From Herbiconiux sp. (lineage in GTDB: Bacteria > Actinomycetota > Actinomycetes > Actinomycetales > Microbacteriaceae), in contig NZ_JAHFUW010000027.1 of assembly GCF_023264855.1 (NCBI RefSeq), positions 1 through 55,281 of the forward strand: a stretch of 55,281 nucleotides of DNA, in the 5' to 3' direction. Positions 8,518 to 15,977 of this stretch are shown here, in pieces. Each line of letters opens with the position of its first letter. Within the stretch, counting starts at the first letter, position 1. Both the position numbers and the translations under genes were made by a program. The notes below the pieces were generated by a model. That model was not told where the DNA came from, searched no databases, and saw only the letters and a list, made by a program, of their open reading frames with translations.

Positions 8518-8766
8518 ATGGACAGCGCAGACTTCACCCTCAGTACCCGAGTAGCGGGTGCCGTAAAGGCCGAACTCGCCCGGCGCGACCTCAGCGGTCA
8601 CGACCTGGTGGAGCCGCTTCGACTGGGCCGCAACGCGGTTTACGCCCGCCTTCGCGGCGAGCGGCCGTTCGACATGGCGGAGCTCGCTCTGATCGTCGAC
8701 TTCCTCGACCTCTCGATGGACGAGCTGCTTGCCTCAGCCGAACTCGGACGGCGGGTAGCGGCGTGA
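8518..8766 (+). CDS. Cro-like HTH regulator
   Basis: 82-residue DNA-binding protein. An HTH domain (about 10-72) contains DLVEPLRLGRNAVYARLRGE followed by the helix DMAELALIVDFLDLSMDELL. It is divergent from the repressor across the operator region and is the first rightward gene, the position of Cro. Its HTH shares the pattern GRN-x-x-Y-x-x-LRGE-x-PF with the repressor, so the two regulators are likely paralogues reading the same operator. The ATG is 6 nt after a -10-like hexamer. It overlaps the next gene by GTGA. Confidence 0.82.
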   Translation: MDSADFTLSTRVAGAVKAELARRDLSGHDLVEPLRLGRNAVYARLRGERPFDMAELALIVDFLDLSMDELLASAELGRRVAA

Positions 8767-8957
8767 TCGGCGCGCAGTGGCTCACCGAGGAGCAGTGCTC
8801 GGCGAAGACCGGGATTCCCGCGGCCACGCTGCGTGACTGGCGCTTCAAGCGGGTGAATATCCCCTTCTCCCGGATCGGGCGGCTCGTCCGCTACTCGGAG
8901 GCGGAGGTCGAGTCCTACCTCCAGAGCCAGACCGTCGAGGTCCAGCGCACGGCGTAG
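8763..8957 (+). CDS. Excisionase-like winged helix DNA-binding protein
   Basis: 64 residues of MerR/excisionase type: LTEEQCSAKTGIPAATLRDW (helix-turn-helix), then RIGRLVRYSEAEVESYL, the classic wing and dimer helix of AlpA/Xis-like proteins. It would bend attachment-site DNA to favour excision or act as a regulator. A second protein of the same class is at 23084-23287, so which is the true Xis is uncertain. The GTG start overlaps the Cro-like stop (GTGA), placing it in the immediate-early transcript. Confidence 0.75.
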   Translation: MIGAQWLTEEQCSAKTGIPAATLRDWRFKRVNIPFSRIGRLVRYSEAEVESYLQSQTVEVQRTA

Positions 8958-8975
8958 CCCGCCACACAGACCGTC

Positions 8976-9015
8976 GCGCCCACACCCCCCACAGGTTCCC
9001 CCACCTGGTGGGCGC
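8976..9015 (+). terminator. Early hairpin, possible attenuator after cro/xis
   Basis: GCGCCCAC (8976-8983) pairs with GTGGGCGC (9008-9015), with an inner AGG/CCT. It sits in the only sizeable gap (97 nt) of the first early operon, like lambda tR1. No T-run follows. Confidence 0.4.
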
Positions 9016-9054
9016 GGCTTCCCCCTCGCAGTACCGAAGAGAGAAGAGATCAGC

Positions 9055-9318
9055 ATGCCCATGATCGAGATCGGCACGGCAGACGCGCAGCACGCGCTCT
9101 GGGCCGTTGCCGGCGACTTCGGGCTCGGCCTGCAGCCGGGTTCGTTCACCACCAACCTCATCCGTGCGATTCAGCACGCGGACCCGCTGAACCGGGCGCG
9201 CGTCGCCGAGGCGTTCCCCTCGCTCGTGCAGGCCGTGCTCATGGCGTCTGGGTCTGTGGAGGCGCTCGAGGCGCTGCGCACGATGGTGAAGGACCGCACC
9301 GAGGCGGTGACGGTCTGA
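9055..9318 (+). CDS. Hypothetical phage early protein
   Basis: 87 residues, predicted mainly helical, acidic-neutral, no cysteine and no membrane segment. Motif-like stretches are ALWAVAGDFGLGLQPGSFTTN and a C-terminal VEALEALRTMVKD helix. I do not recognise a family. The ATG has a purine-rich GAAGAGAGAAGAGAT upstream. The stop overlaps the next ATG (TGATG), so it is translationally coupled to the TOPRIM protein. Confidence 0.75.
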   Translation: MPMIEIGTADAQHALWAVAGDFGLGLQPGSFTTNLIRAIQHADPLNRARVAEAFPSLVQAVLMASGSVEALEALRTMVKDRTEAVTV

Positions 9319-10238
9319 TGCGCGAAGCATTCGAGGACTGGAACCCGAAGCCCGAAGCGCTCGAGCAGGTACGGATCGCCAACGCGATCTGCGCCGAGAT
9401 GAAGGCGCAAGGCTACGACCTCACACTCCGTCAGCTGTACTACCAATTCGTCGCCCGCGACTACATCCCGAACACCATGCGCAGCTACAAGAACCTCGGC
9501 GCGGTCATGAACCGGGCCCGCCTCGCCGGACTCATGGACTGGGACTACCTCGAGGACCGCACACGCAATCTGCGTGGCAGCCACGGAGGATTCGAAACTC
9601 CGGCCGAGCTGATCGAACTGAACAAGTGGCAGTACGAGACGGACCACTGGCTCGGACAGGACTACCGCGTCGAGATCTGGGTCGAGAAAGACGCCCTCGT
9701 GTCGGTCGTTGGTCGAGCCGCGGGCCGGTACAGCGCGCCCTACTTCAGCTGCCGGGGCTACGTCTCTCAGTCCGAGCTGTACGCAGCCGCTCAGCGTCAT
9801 CTGGAACTCGAACAGTCCGAGACCGAGTCGGGCCTTCGCCCGCAGGTGATCGTCATTCACCTCGGCGACCACGACCCGTCGGGCATCGACATGACCCGTG
9901 ACATGCAAGACCGGCTACGTCTGTTCGGCGCAAGCACCGAGGTCGTCCGCATCGCACTGAACCGCGATCAGATCGACCAGTACAACCCGCCGCCGAACCC
10001 CGCGAAGATCACCGACAGCCGGGCGCGCGGTTACATCGCCGAGCACGGAAGAAGCAGCTGGGAACTTGATGCTCTCGAGCCCCAGGTGCTGAACGACCTT
10101 ATAGGCAACACAATCCAGGACTACCTCGACCGGGACCTCTTCGAGGAGCAGCAAGAGCTGACTCGCGGGGGCCGCCAGTTGCTCGAGAAAACGAGTGAGC
10201 AGTGGGCGGCCGTGACCGAATTGCTGGACACGCTGTGA
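9318..10238 (+). CDS. Stand-alone Topo VI A/Spo11-like TOPRIM protein (Topo mini-A type)
   Basis: 306 residues. The N-terminal winged-helix region (about 15-85) carries LTLRQLYYQ, where Tyr41 or Tyr42 sits at the place of the DNA-cleaving tyrosine of Topo VI A/Spo11. A TOPRIM domain follows: Glu123 in WVEKDAL and Asp184/Asp186 in LGDHDPSGID, plus SCRGYVSQS. The closing segment SSWELDALEP is shared by this protein class. No B subunit (GHKL ATPase) is near. Such mobile-element proteins without a B subunit were described as Topo mini-A. The role is unknown: nicking, cleavage during replication or packaging, or regulation. Its place in the first early operon beside the recombination genes suggests DNA processing. 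Confidence 0.8.
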   Translation: MREAFEDWNPKPEALEQVRIANAICAEMKAQGYDLTLRQLYYQFVARDYIPNTMRSYKNLGAVMNRARLAGLMDWDYLEDRTRNLRGSHGGFETPAELIELNKWQYETDHWLGQDYRVEIWVEKDALVSVVGRAAGRYSAPYFSCRGYVSQSELYAAAQRHLELEQSETESGLRPQVIVIHLGDHDPSGIDMTRDMQDRLRLFGASTEVVRIALNRDQIDQYNPPPNPAKITDSRARGYIAEHGRSSWELDALEPQVLNDLIGNTIQDYLDRDLFEEQQELTRGGRQLLEKTSEQWAAVTELLDTL

Positions 10239-10336
10239 GCCGCCGTCAGACGTTTCAGTCGCGGCCGTGGTGGGCGCGATTCGGCGGTGCCCGGCTGACC
10301 GCCCGCCTCGTGCGCGCAATGCGGGGCGCATCGTGA
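10235..10336 (+). CDS. Possible 33-residue basic peptide
   Basis: GTG start overlapping the upstream stop by GTGA, and a stop that overlaps the next gene's GTG in the same way. The peptide is rich in Arg, Trp and Gly (MSRRQTFQSRPWWARFGG). Double-coupled junctions are the only support. It has no recognised family. Alternatively this 95-nt stretch is an untranslated spacer. Confidence 0.35.
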   Translation: MSRRQTFQSRPWWARFGGARLTARLVRAMRGAS

Positions 10337-10491
10337 CCCGCCAGCTGCTCGCGCTCGTGTTCATCGTCGCATTCCTCGGCCTGGTCGTCGTCTCGTTCGT
10401 GCTCGGCGTCAACGGTGCCGTGCTCGTCCTCGCCGTCGTGATGGCGGGATCCGGCGGGCTGCTCATCGCGACGAGAGCGGGGGCGCGCTGA
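10333..10491 (+). CDS. Small membrane protein
   Basis: 52 residues, mostly two adjacent hydrophobic segments: about 5-24 (LLALVFIVAFLGLVVVSFVL) and 28-46 (GAVLVLAVVMAGSGGLLIA), a likely hairpin in the membrane. A GTG start at 10333 is chosen by the GTGA overlap; a longer in-frame start at 10267 is less likely. It lies between the TOPRIM protein and a cysteine-containing protein in the early operon. Function unknown. Confidence 0.6.
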   Translation: MTRQLLALVFIVAFLGLVVVSFVLGVNGAVLVLAVVMAGSGGLLIATRAGAR

Positions 10492-10775
10492 TGGCCGCCG
10501 TAGACACTAAGTCCGACGTCGACACGATCGAGCACCTCGACTTCGACCCGGCGCTGACATGCGAGGTCCGGAGGCCCGAAGCCTGCCGCACCGTCGCCGC
10601 GTTCATGCTGCGCTGCAAGAAGTGCTCGTGGTCGATCCTGGTCTGCGAGCCGCACCGGGTGCGCGTCGAGGCGGAGTCGGCGAAGACCGCTGGGGTCGTG
10701 TGCGGCATCTGCCGGACCATCGCCGATCGCCTCTATGACCTCTTCGAGCTGATCCCGGTCGGCGGCCGCTCATGA
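10491..10775 (+). CDS. Cysteine-rich hypothetical protein
   Basis: 94 residues with cysteines in CEVRRPEAC, RCKKCSWSILVC and VCGICRTI. The CxxC pairs suggest a zinc-ribbon fold, perhaps nucleic-acid or protein binding. The ATG overlaps the preceding TGA, and its end overlaps the RuvC-like gene by 4 nt. No named family is recognised. Confidence 0.75.
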   Translation: MAAVDTKSDVDTIEHLDFDPALTCEVRRPEACRTVAAFMLRCKKCSWSILVCEPHRVRVEAESAKTAGVVCGICRTIADRLYDLFELIPVGGRS

Positions 10776-11323
10776 TCGCCGTGGGCATCGACCCGTCGCT
10801 CTCGGCGACAGGCCTCGCATCCATCACGGACGCCGGTGCGGTGGAGACGCAGCGGGTCGTGCACGGCGCCACGACGGGGCTGAGCGAGATGGCCGAGCGG
10901 GTGCGGTACATCGTCGGCCGCACCGTCCGCTTCGTTCCCCGCGGCTCGCTCGTGCTCATCGAGGAGATGTACATCCCGCAGGGCGGGAAGCAGGCCGGGC
11001 TCGTGCTCGAGCGGGCGTGGCTGTGGGGGTTCCTCGTCGACCAGATGTTCCGCCTCGGATGCGAGGTCGTCGTGGTCGGTGCGAAGCAGCGGGCGAAGCT
11101 CGCGACCGGCAACGGGAACGCGGAGAAGGCCGAGGTCGCCGCGGCGATGCGGGACAGGTTTCCCGGGGTGCGGATCCCGGATCACAACGTCGCTGACGCG
11201 GTGGCAATGGCGGCCGCCGGCGCGCGGTGGGCGGGGTTCCCGGTCGATGGGGCCCTGAGCAAGAAGCAGCACGAGGCCATGGCCGCTGTGGCCTGGCCCT
11301 TACGAGAAGAGAGAAGCGCATGA
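10772..11323 (+). CDS. RuvC-like Holliday junction resolvase
   Basis: 183 residues with an RNase H fold. Acidic residues fit RuvC: Asp7 in GIDPSLSATG, Glu64/65 in LIEEMYIP, and Asp137 and Asp142 in IPDHNVADAVAMA. The segment VVVGAKQRAKLATGNGNAEKA matches the RuvC DNA-contact region. It would cleave four-way junctions made during phage recombination or before packaging. The context is strong: exonuclease and annealase genes follow two genes later. Overlapping ATGA junctions are on both sides. Confidence 0.88.
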   Translation: MIAVGIDPSLSATGLASITDAGAVETQRVVHGATTGLSEMAERVRYIVGRTVRFVPRGSLVLIEEMYIPQGGKQAGLVLERAWLWGFLVDQMFRLGCEVVVVGAKQRAKLATGNGNAEKAEVAAAMRDRFPGVRIPDHNVADAVAMAAAGARWAGFPVDGALSKKQHEAMAAVAWPLREERSA

Positions 11324-11619
11324 CCGTTCAGATTCAGCCGGCGAAGCCGAAGGACGAGCACAACGGGCTCGTCGACATCGAGGGCGCAATCCTCGCGAAC
11401 CCGCACGACACGATCGTCGCGGTGGTCACCTACTCGGTGAAGAAGATCACGGAGGACGTCGACTCGGGCGACCGCTACCCGGTGCTGAAGATCATCGACA
11501 TCCACCCGCTGACCGGCGACCTGCGCACGCCGGGCGAGGAGCTGCGGCAGAAGGCCATCAGCGCCCGGGCCGGCGCCGAGGTGCTCGACCTCGACTTCGA
11601 CGGCGGTGGTGACGAGTGA
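11320..11619 (+). CDS. Conserved early protein of unknown function
   Basis: 99 residues: MTVQIQPAKPKDEHNGLV, a central beta-rich stretch (VAVVTYSVKKI, YPVLKIIDIHPL), then RQKAISARAGAE and an acidic tail DLDFDGGGDE. It sits between the RuvC-like and YqaJ genes and overlaps both by 4 nt, so it may be an accessory to the recombination system. The acidic C-terminus resembles the tails of single-stranded DNA-binding partners, but I see no OB-fold signature that settles it. Confidence 0.7.
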   Translation: MTVQIQPAKPKDEHNGLVDIEGAILANPHDTIVAVVTYSVKKITEDVDSGDRYPVLKIIDIHPLTGDLRTPGEELRQKAISARAGAEVLDLDFDGGGDE

Positions 11620-12734
11620 GCGCGACCTCGACGCTGTCGCCCGAGATCGCCGCGGTCTACGCCCGCTCGCTCGGCAACGACTCCAACCGGGAGGCCTGGC
11701 TGCATGCCCGCCTGAACGTGGTCACCGCCACCGAGGCGAAGACGCTCTACAAGGGGTCCGCGCAGGACAAGGCGAAGGTGGTCCGCGAGAAGGTCGAGGG
11801 CTCCTCCTTCTCCGGGAACCAGTACACGGAGTGGGGCAAGCACCGCGAGCCGTTCATCGTCGACGCGATCGCCGGCTTCGGGCTGCAGACCTGCGGCGAG
11901 CTGGTGCACGCCGTCGAGAACCCCCGGCACGCGGCCACCCCGGACCAGATCGGTGTCGACTTCGACGGGCTGATCGTGCTCGGCGAGATCAAGACATCGA
12001 AGCACGACATGAGCTTCGGGTCGCCGAAGTTCGATCAGGCCGGCTACCTGTTTCAGATGGTCTGGCAGGGGTACTGCGTCGGCGCTCGGCGGGTGCTGTA
12101 TACGTTCGAGCAGCACGACGACGACTGGTCGCAGTGGGCGTCCCGCCCAATGGACCAGCCCGAGACGTGGAACGACTTCGGTCCCAGCATCATCAACCGG
12201 TCGTCGGTGTGGATCGACCTTGCCGACCCGACGATCACGGCGCACCTGCCGAAGATGATCGCGGCGGCCGACCGTGCGCTCGAGCGGCTCGACAAACGCC
12301 TCGCCGAGGTGGGGGAGACGATCGCCCCCACCTTCACGGATGAGCAGGTCGCCGAACTGACCGAGCTGGCCGCTCGTGAGAAAGAGGGGCTGGCGCAGGA
12401 GCAGGCGGGCAAGGGTCGGAAGGAGTCCGCGCACAAGGCGGCCGAGCAGCTGTTCGAGCAGGTCGGTATGACGGAGGCGTACTCGCAGGAGCACGGCGGC
12501 TTCAAGGTCACCTACTCGCCCGCCGAACCCACCACGACGACCGAGGTGGATCTCGCGGCCGCGTTCGATGCGAGCCCCGGGCTGTACGAGCAGCTGAAGG
12601 ACGCGCAGGCCACCGTGACCTCGCTCACCGACCAGGTGCGGGAGCACGAGAAGGAGTTCACCAGCACGGTGCCGGGCAAGTCGAAGCCGGCACGCCTCAC
12701 GATCACCGCCACGAAGAAGGGACAGGCAGCATGA
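11616..12734 (+). CDS. YqaJ/lambda Exo-type recombination exonuclease
   Basis: 372 residues. The N-terminal half is a PD-(D/E)XK nuclease of the YqaJ family: helix AWLHARLNVVTATEAKTLYKG, then GKHREPF, Asp110 in ATPDQIGVDFDG, Glu124-x-Lys126 in GEIKTSK, and the QMVWQGY helix. The C-terminal half (about 200-372) is charged and coiled-coil-like. It would resect double-stranded ends 5' to 3' to give single strands for the annealase encoded directly downstream (4-nt overlap). The start is a GTG in a GTGA overlap. Together with Bet and RuvC it forms a full phage recombination set. Confidence 0.88.
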   Translation: MSATSTLSPEIAAVYARSLGNDSNREAWLHARLNVVTATEAKTLYKGSAQDKAKVVREKVEGSSFSGNQYTEWGKHREPFIVDAIAGFGLQTCGELVHAVENPRHAATPDQIGVDFDGLIVLGEIKTSKHDMSFGSPKFDQAGYLFQMVWQGYCVGARRVLYTFEQHDDDWSQWASRPMDQPETWNDFGPSIINRSSVWIDLADPTITAHLPKMIAAADRALERLDKRLAEVGETIAPTFTDEQVAELTELAAREKEGLAQEQAGKGRKESAHKAAEQLFEQVGMTEAYSQEHGGFKVTYSPAEPTTTTEVDLAAAFDASPGLYEQLKDAQATVTSLTDQVREHEKEFTSTVPGKSKPARLTITATKKGQAA

Positions 12735-13702
12735 GCAGCACCGTCGTAGCGCTCCCCGAGACCGGGGACCACTCGAAGTGGAACGACACCGAGAAGGCCC
12801 TCGTCGAGGCCGCCGGGCTCGTGTCCCGCGGGAAGCTCGCGCCCCGCCCCGTCGTCGAAGCCTTCCTTGTGCACTGCCGACGCACGGGCCTGGACCCGAT
12901 CGCCCGTCAGATCTACTGCATCGAACGCGGCGGGAAGTGGGGCACGCAGATCTCGATCGACGGCGCCCGCCTCGTCGCCGAGCGCTCCGGGCAGTACAGA
13001 GGGCAGACGCCGACGCAGTGGACCGCCGATGGCGTGACCTGGACCGACGTTTGGCTCTCGAAGGACGACCCGGCCGCGGCGCGGGTGGGCGTCTACCGCG
13101 AGGGATTCCAGGCGCCGCTGTTCGCGGTGGCCACGTTCGACGCCTACAACGCGGGGTCGTCGATCTGGAAGAAGATGCCGGCGCTGATGCTCGGCAAGTG
13201 CGCCGAGATGCTCGCGTTGCGGAAGGCGTTCCCGCAAGATCTGTCGGGGCTGTACTCGACGGAGGAGATGCAGCAGGCCGATGCGAAGTCGCCGGCGGCC
13301 GCGTCGGTGTCGTCGCCTCCGCGGTCGGCGCCGGTGGAGGATGCGCCTCGGTACGCGTCGAAGGACTGGGCGGCCGCGTTGGCCGTCGCGGGCGACGTCG
13401 ACCAGCTGCGCGCGGTCTACGAGCAGGTCGAGGCCGCGGCCGAGGTCGGGCTGCCGCTGAACCCGGTGTTCCGCGATTCGCTCACCTCGGTGGTGGCGCA
13501 GTGGGAGCTCGACGAGCCGCCCGCGACGGTCTCGGCCGGGCAGCTGATCGGCGCGGTGAAGCGGGCGATGGAGGCGGCGCCGGTGGTGGCTGAGGTCGTC
13601 GACGAGCCCGCCGAGGGTGAGCCCGTGCAGGAGTGGGTCACCGCGCCGATCCCGAACGAGGCGCCGGTCGATGTCGAGCCCGCTGCTGACGAGCCGTTCT
13701 AG
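12731..13702 (+). CDS. Bet/RecT-type single-strand annealing protein
   Basis: 323 residues. The core domain (about 15-180) has the Red-beta pattern: TGLDPIARQIYCIERGGKWGTQISIDGARLIA-like text (here ARLVAERSGQY), then FAVATFDAYN, and the strongly typical KMPALMLGKCAEMLALRKAF before DLSGLYSTEEM. The C-terminal third is Ala/Pro/Glu-rich and probably disordered. It anneals complementary single strands made by the YqaJ exonuclease. The ATG overlaps the exonuclease stop by ATGA. Confidence in family is high, in exact subtype moderate. Confidence 0.9.
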   Translation: MSSTVVALPETGDHSKWNDTEKALVEAAGLVSRGKLAPRPVVEAFLVHCRRTGLDPIARQIYCIERGGKWGTQISIDGARLVAERSGQYRGQTPTQWTADGVTWTDVWLSKDDPAAARVGVYREGFQAPLFAVATFDAYNAGSSIWKKMPALMLGKCAEMLALRKAFPQDLSGLYSTEEMQQADAKSPAAASVSSPPRSAPVEDAPRYASKDWAAALAVAGDVDQLRAVYEQVEAAAEVGLPLNPVFRDSLTSVVAQWELDEPPATVSAGQLIGAVKRAMEAAPVVAEVVDEPAEGEPVQEWVTAPIPNEAPVDVEPAADEPF

Positions 13703-13712
13703 GGGGCCGGTC

Positions 13713-13859
13713 GTGTTCCACGTGTGCAAGGGGCCTCTCACCAGGCCGACGAGGGTGATGGGCCCGTTCGAGTCGAGGGAGAAGGCGCAGACCGCGCTCG
13801 AGACCATCGGCGGCGAGCTCGGTCCGACGTGGTGGATCGGGGTGAGTCGTCGTGGCTGA
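13713..13859 (+). CDS. Small hypothetical protein
   Basis: 48 residues, starting at GTG with AGGGGG about 6 nt upstream: MFHVCKGPLTRPTRVMGPF, then ESREKAQTALETIGGELG and PTWWIGV. The pattern of a short strand, helix and strand suggests a compact domain such as those that follow phage recombination genes. It overlaps the next GTG by 8 nt. Function unknown. Confidence 0.65.
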   Translation: MFHVCKGPLTRPTRVMGPFESREKAQTALETIGGELGPTWWIGVSRRG

Positions 13860-14334
13860 GTCCGAGACCCACCCGGTCATCCGGGGTGTGCTGCGCAGCA
13901 TCGGCATGCTCAACCCGGACCTGTCCGACCCGCTCCACGCGGGCCTCGTTCAGGCGCTGACCGACGCGGGTATGTACGCCTCGCCCGGGAAGCGGCTCAC
14001 GGCGATGCGGTGGGTGTTCGCGTGGGAGCTGCGGGCGGCCGGCGAGACGTTCGCGAAGGCGAAGACGGCGTACGAGCACCACGTGGATCGGCGCACGGTG
14101 CAGCTGCGCGCGGAGGGCGAGAAGGTCACCCGCGCCGAGGCTGAGCAGCTGGCACGGGCCGAGGACCGGGCGAACGAGCTGCACCTGGTCTACCTGCTGG
14201 CTGAGCAGCGGGAGCGGGCGATGCGGAACTTCCTCAGCACCATCCAGTCGGCGCAGGACGACGCCAGGACTGACAGAGCAGACGCGCGAGCGGCCAGTGG
14301 GGCGCACGCGCACGGATACGACGGAGGGGCCTGA
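13852..14334 (+). CDS. Helical hypothetical protein
   Basis: 160 residues. The N-terminal part has RGVLRSIGMLNPDLSDPLH; then a long charged helix (about 55-140) rich in A, E, K and R that includes QLARAEDRANELHLVYLLAEQ and probably forms a coiled coil. The ending is His/Gly-rich. It shows no enzyme motif. The GTG start lies within the previous gene and the stop overlaps the next ATG (TGATG). Perhaps a structural or DNA-modulating early protein. Confidence 0.7.
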   Translation: MAESETHPVIRGVLRSIGMLNPDLSDPLHAGLVQALTDAGMYASPGKRLTAMRWVFAWELRAAGETFAKAKTAYEHHVDRRTVQLRAEGEKVTRAEAEQLARAEDRANELHLVYLLAEQRERAMRNFLSTIQSAQDDARTDRADARAASGAHAHGYDGGA

Positions 14335-15026
14335 TGAGCTCGATGGACTTGTACGAGGACGGCTTCCCTCACGGCACGAAGGCGGGCTACGAGCGCGGCT
14401 GCAAGGGCGGCGCGTGCCCGAACGCGTTCGAGGGGCTGACGATCTGCCGGGACGCGTTCATGCGCTACAACCGCGACTACGCGTACCGGAAGGCCGTCGA
14501 CGCGGGGGAGACCCCTCCGCCGGAGTTCCCCGCCAAGGCGGCCGCGTCGAAGGCTCCGCGCGGTGAGGTGCGTGTGTTCGCCGAGCCGACGGTGACTGTG
14601 GCCGACAGTGTCGAGCCGCTGCCCGAGGCCGCGCCCGCGAAGCGGGTGCGTACGTCGAGTGACGCTGTGGTGCACCCGTCGAACGCGATGTACCAGCGCG
14701 GGTGCAGGAAGGACAACGAGTGCCCCTCGTTCCTCGAGGGTGGTCTGTCGTGTCGTCAGGCGTCGGTGGCGTACAAGCGGGGCCTGGTCGAGGCGAAGCG
14801 TGCGGCGCAGCAGGCGGCCGAGGATACTCCGAGCGTGCCGGCCACCTCGAGCAGCCCGGATGTCGTCGTGACGCCCGAGCGTGCCGGCCACCCCGAGCAG
14901 CCCACCCCGGAGCTGACGCTGGCCGGAGCGACGTCGCACCCGGACCTCGAGTGCACGGTGACGGCGCTGCCGTCGGGTGCGCTCGTGGTCGTCATCCGAA
15001 TCCCCGCATCGGTGGTGGCGGCGTGA
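14334..15026 (+). CDS. Protein with duplicated GY-x2-GC-CP-C motif
   Basis: 230 residues with an internal duplication. Repeat 1 (about 13-52): HGTKAGYERGCKGGACP, GLTICRDAFMRYNRDY. Repeat 2 (about 116-155): MYQRGCRKDNECP, GLSCRQASVAYKRG. A shorter form of the motif (CGTYGAYRRHLKHGE...CRAAQ) opens the terminase small subunit at 25736. The motif is common in small proteins of actinobacteriophages and probably binds zinc. Pro/Ala-rich linkers separate the repeats, and a C-terminal beta segment VTALPSGALVVVIRIPASVV ends the protein. Function unknown. It is the last gene of the first early operon. Confidence 0.7.
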   Translation: MSSMDLYEDGFPHGTKAGYERGCKGGACPNAFEGLTICRDAFMRYNRDYAYRKAVDAGETPPPEFPAKAAASKAPRGEVRVFAEPTVTVADSVEPLPEAAPAKRVRTSSDAVVHPSNAMYQRGCRKDNECPSFLEGGLSCRQASVAYKRGLVEAKRAAQQAAEDTPSVPATSSSPDVVVTPERAGHPEQPTPELTLAGATSHPDLECTVTALPSGALVVVIRIPASVVAA

Positions 15027-15042
15027 CTGCGTCGGAGCAATG

Positions 15043-15720
15043 CTACTTTTCGAGGCGCATCTCGTTGACCTTCTGCCGCAGGAATGCGATCAGCGCGTCT
15101 CTCGATTGTGTTCCGTCTCTCCAGGCCCTAACCCGCCTAGACAAGGCCTTCATTCGCACAGATCGTCTAAACAACTTCCGGTTGTCGATCTCCGCGACGT
15201 ACACAGTCATCCAGTGGATTGCGTTCCTGTCATCGGCTCTCGCAACCAGTCCGGCGGCATCGAGTCGAAAGACGACATTCACGTTGGTCGGCTCGTTCGG
15301 GTATGGGAGCTCGTCTGGATTCACAGACATGGGTGCGGACTCTTCGAGTCGGCCAGAGGTCTGTAGCCAGTCGTTGAGCTCTCGGGCGTACTCGCCCAAC
15401 GCTTCGAAGACACGGATGATCGCGGCATTCAACGCGGCCTCGTACGACGCGTCATCGCGCTTGCGTTCCGCGCTGAGTGCATCTGCGGCGATCTCGGCGG
15501 CCTTGCGAGAGGTTCGCCAGGCAGCGATGCCAACAAAAGTCGTCGCCACGAGCGCAAGGATTGCCACTACCGAGTTGATGAAGTCGACCGCACTTGGGGG
15601 ATTCCTCCCTTCGCCCAGGACGTCTATCGAATGCACGCCGACCGCTATCAGCGCTATGAAGCCGAGCGCGGCACAGATGACGATTCCGGCCGCGCGGACT
15701 CCTCTCATCTTGTTCCCCAT
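15043..15720 (-). CDS. Two-helix membrane protein, probable lysogenic accessory gene
   Basis: 225 residues. Two hydrophobic segments lie at about 10-30 (AGIVICAALGFIALIAVGVH) and 47-68 (SVVAILALVATTFVGIAAW). A long helical cytoplasmic domain follows, with RKAAEIAADALSAERKRDD and a basic end with DALIAFLRQKVNEMRLEK. It is encoded against the early operon, so it is probably expressed in the lysogen, as phage morons are. The ATG at 15720 is 7 nt after a -10-like TAGAGT inside an 18-bp repeat shared with the next gene upstream; a longer frame exists but is less likely. Candidate superinfection-exclusion or signalling protein; this is inference only. Confidence 0.65.
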   Translation of the reverse strand: MGNKMRGVRAAGIVICAALGFIALIAVGVHSIDVLGEGRNPPSAVDFINSVVAILALVATTFVGIAAWRTSRKAAEIAADALSAERKRDDASYEAALNAAIIRVFEALGEYARELNDWLQTSGRLEESAPMSVNPDELPYPNEPTNVNVVFRLDAAGLVARADDRNAIHWMTVYVAEIDNRKLFRRSVRMKALSRRVRAWRDGTQSRDALIAFLRQKVNEMRLEK

Positions 15721-15722
15721 GC

Positions 15723-15740
15723 CCCGCACTCTATCGACGG
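15723..15740 (-). promoter_or_regulatory. 18-bp start-associated repeat, copy 1
   Basis: On the minus strand CCGTCGATAGAGTGCGGG, ending 2 nt before the ATG at 15720. It contains TAGAGT (15733-15728), 7 nt from the start codon. Identical to the copy at 15978-15995. Confidence 0.6.
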
Positions 15741-15757
15741 TGACGTCTTTGATGTGG

Positions 15758-15976
15758 CTAGTCGATGGGGCCGGATCCGACGGGGAAGCCACGGTCCTCC
15801 AGTTCGCTCGAGAGCTGCCGCGCCCACTCAACCAGAGAGAGGACGGCGGAGTCGAGGTAGTCGATCGCCTGTCGAGCGTTCTGCGGTGTAGTGGCTGCGT
15901 TCGAGTCCTCGCCAACGAGGTCCCAGGCCAGCTGGCGGTAGTGGGCGGCGTTGTCGAGAAGGGCTGCGTTGATCAT
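15758..15976 (-). CDS. Small helical hypothetical protein
   Basis: 72 residues, likely three helices: MINAALLDNAAHYRQLAWDL, NARQAIDYLDSAVLSLVEWA and RQLSSELEDRG. It has no known motif. The ATG lies 6 nt after TAGAGT, in the same 18-bp element that precedes the downstream membrane protein, so each gene seems to have its own leaderless promoter. It may act together with the membrane protein. Confidence 0.6.
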   Translation of the reverse strand: MINAALLDNAAHYRQLAWDLVGEDSNAATTPQNARQAIDYLDSAVLSLVEWARQLSSELEDRGFPVGSGPID

Positions 15977-15977
15977 G

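Noticed and set aside
9318-10238. Primase or RecF-like identity for the TOPRIM protein
   Set aside because: The winged-helix tyrosine box before the TOPRIM domain fits the Topo VI A/Spo11 layout; there is no zinc finger or ABC-type motif.
10267-10332. Longer N-terminus for the small membrane protein
   Set aside because: The GTGA coupling at 10333 and the compact two-helix product favour the shorter start.
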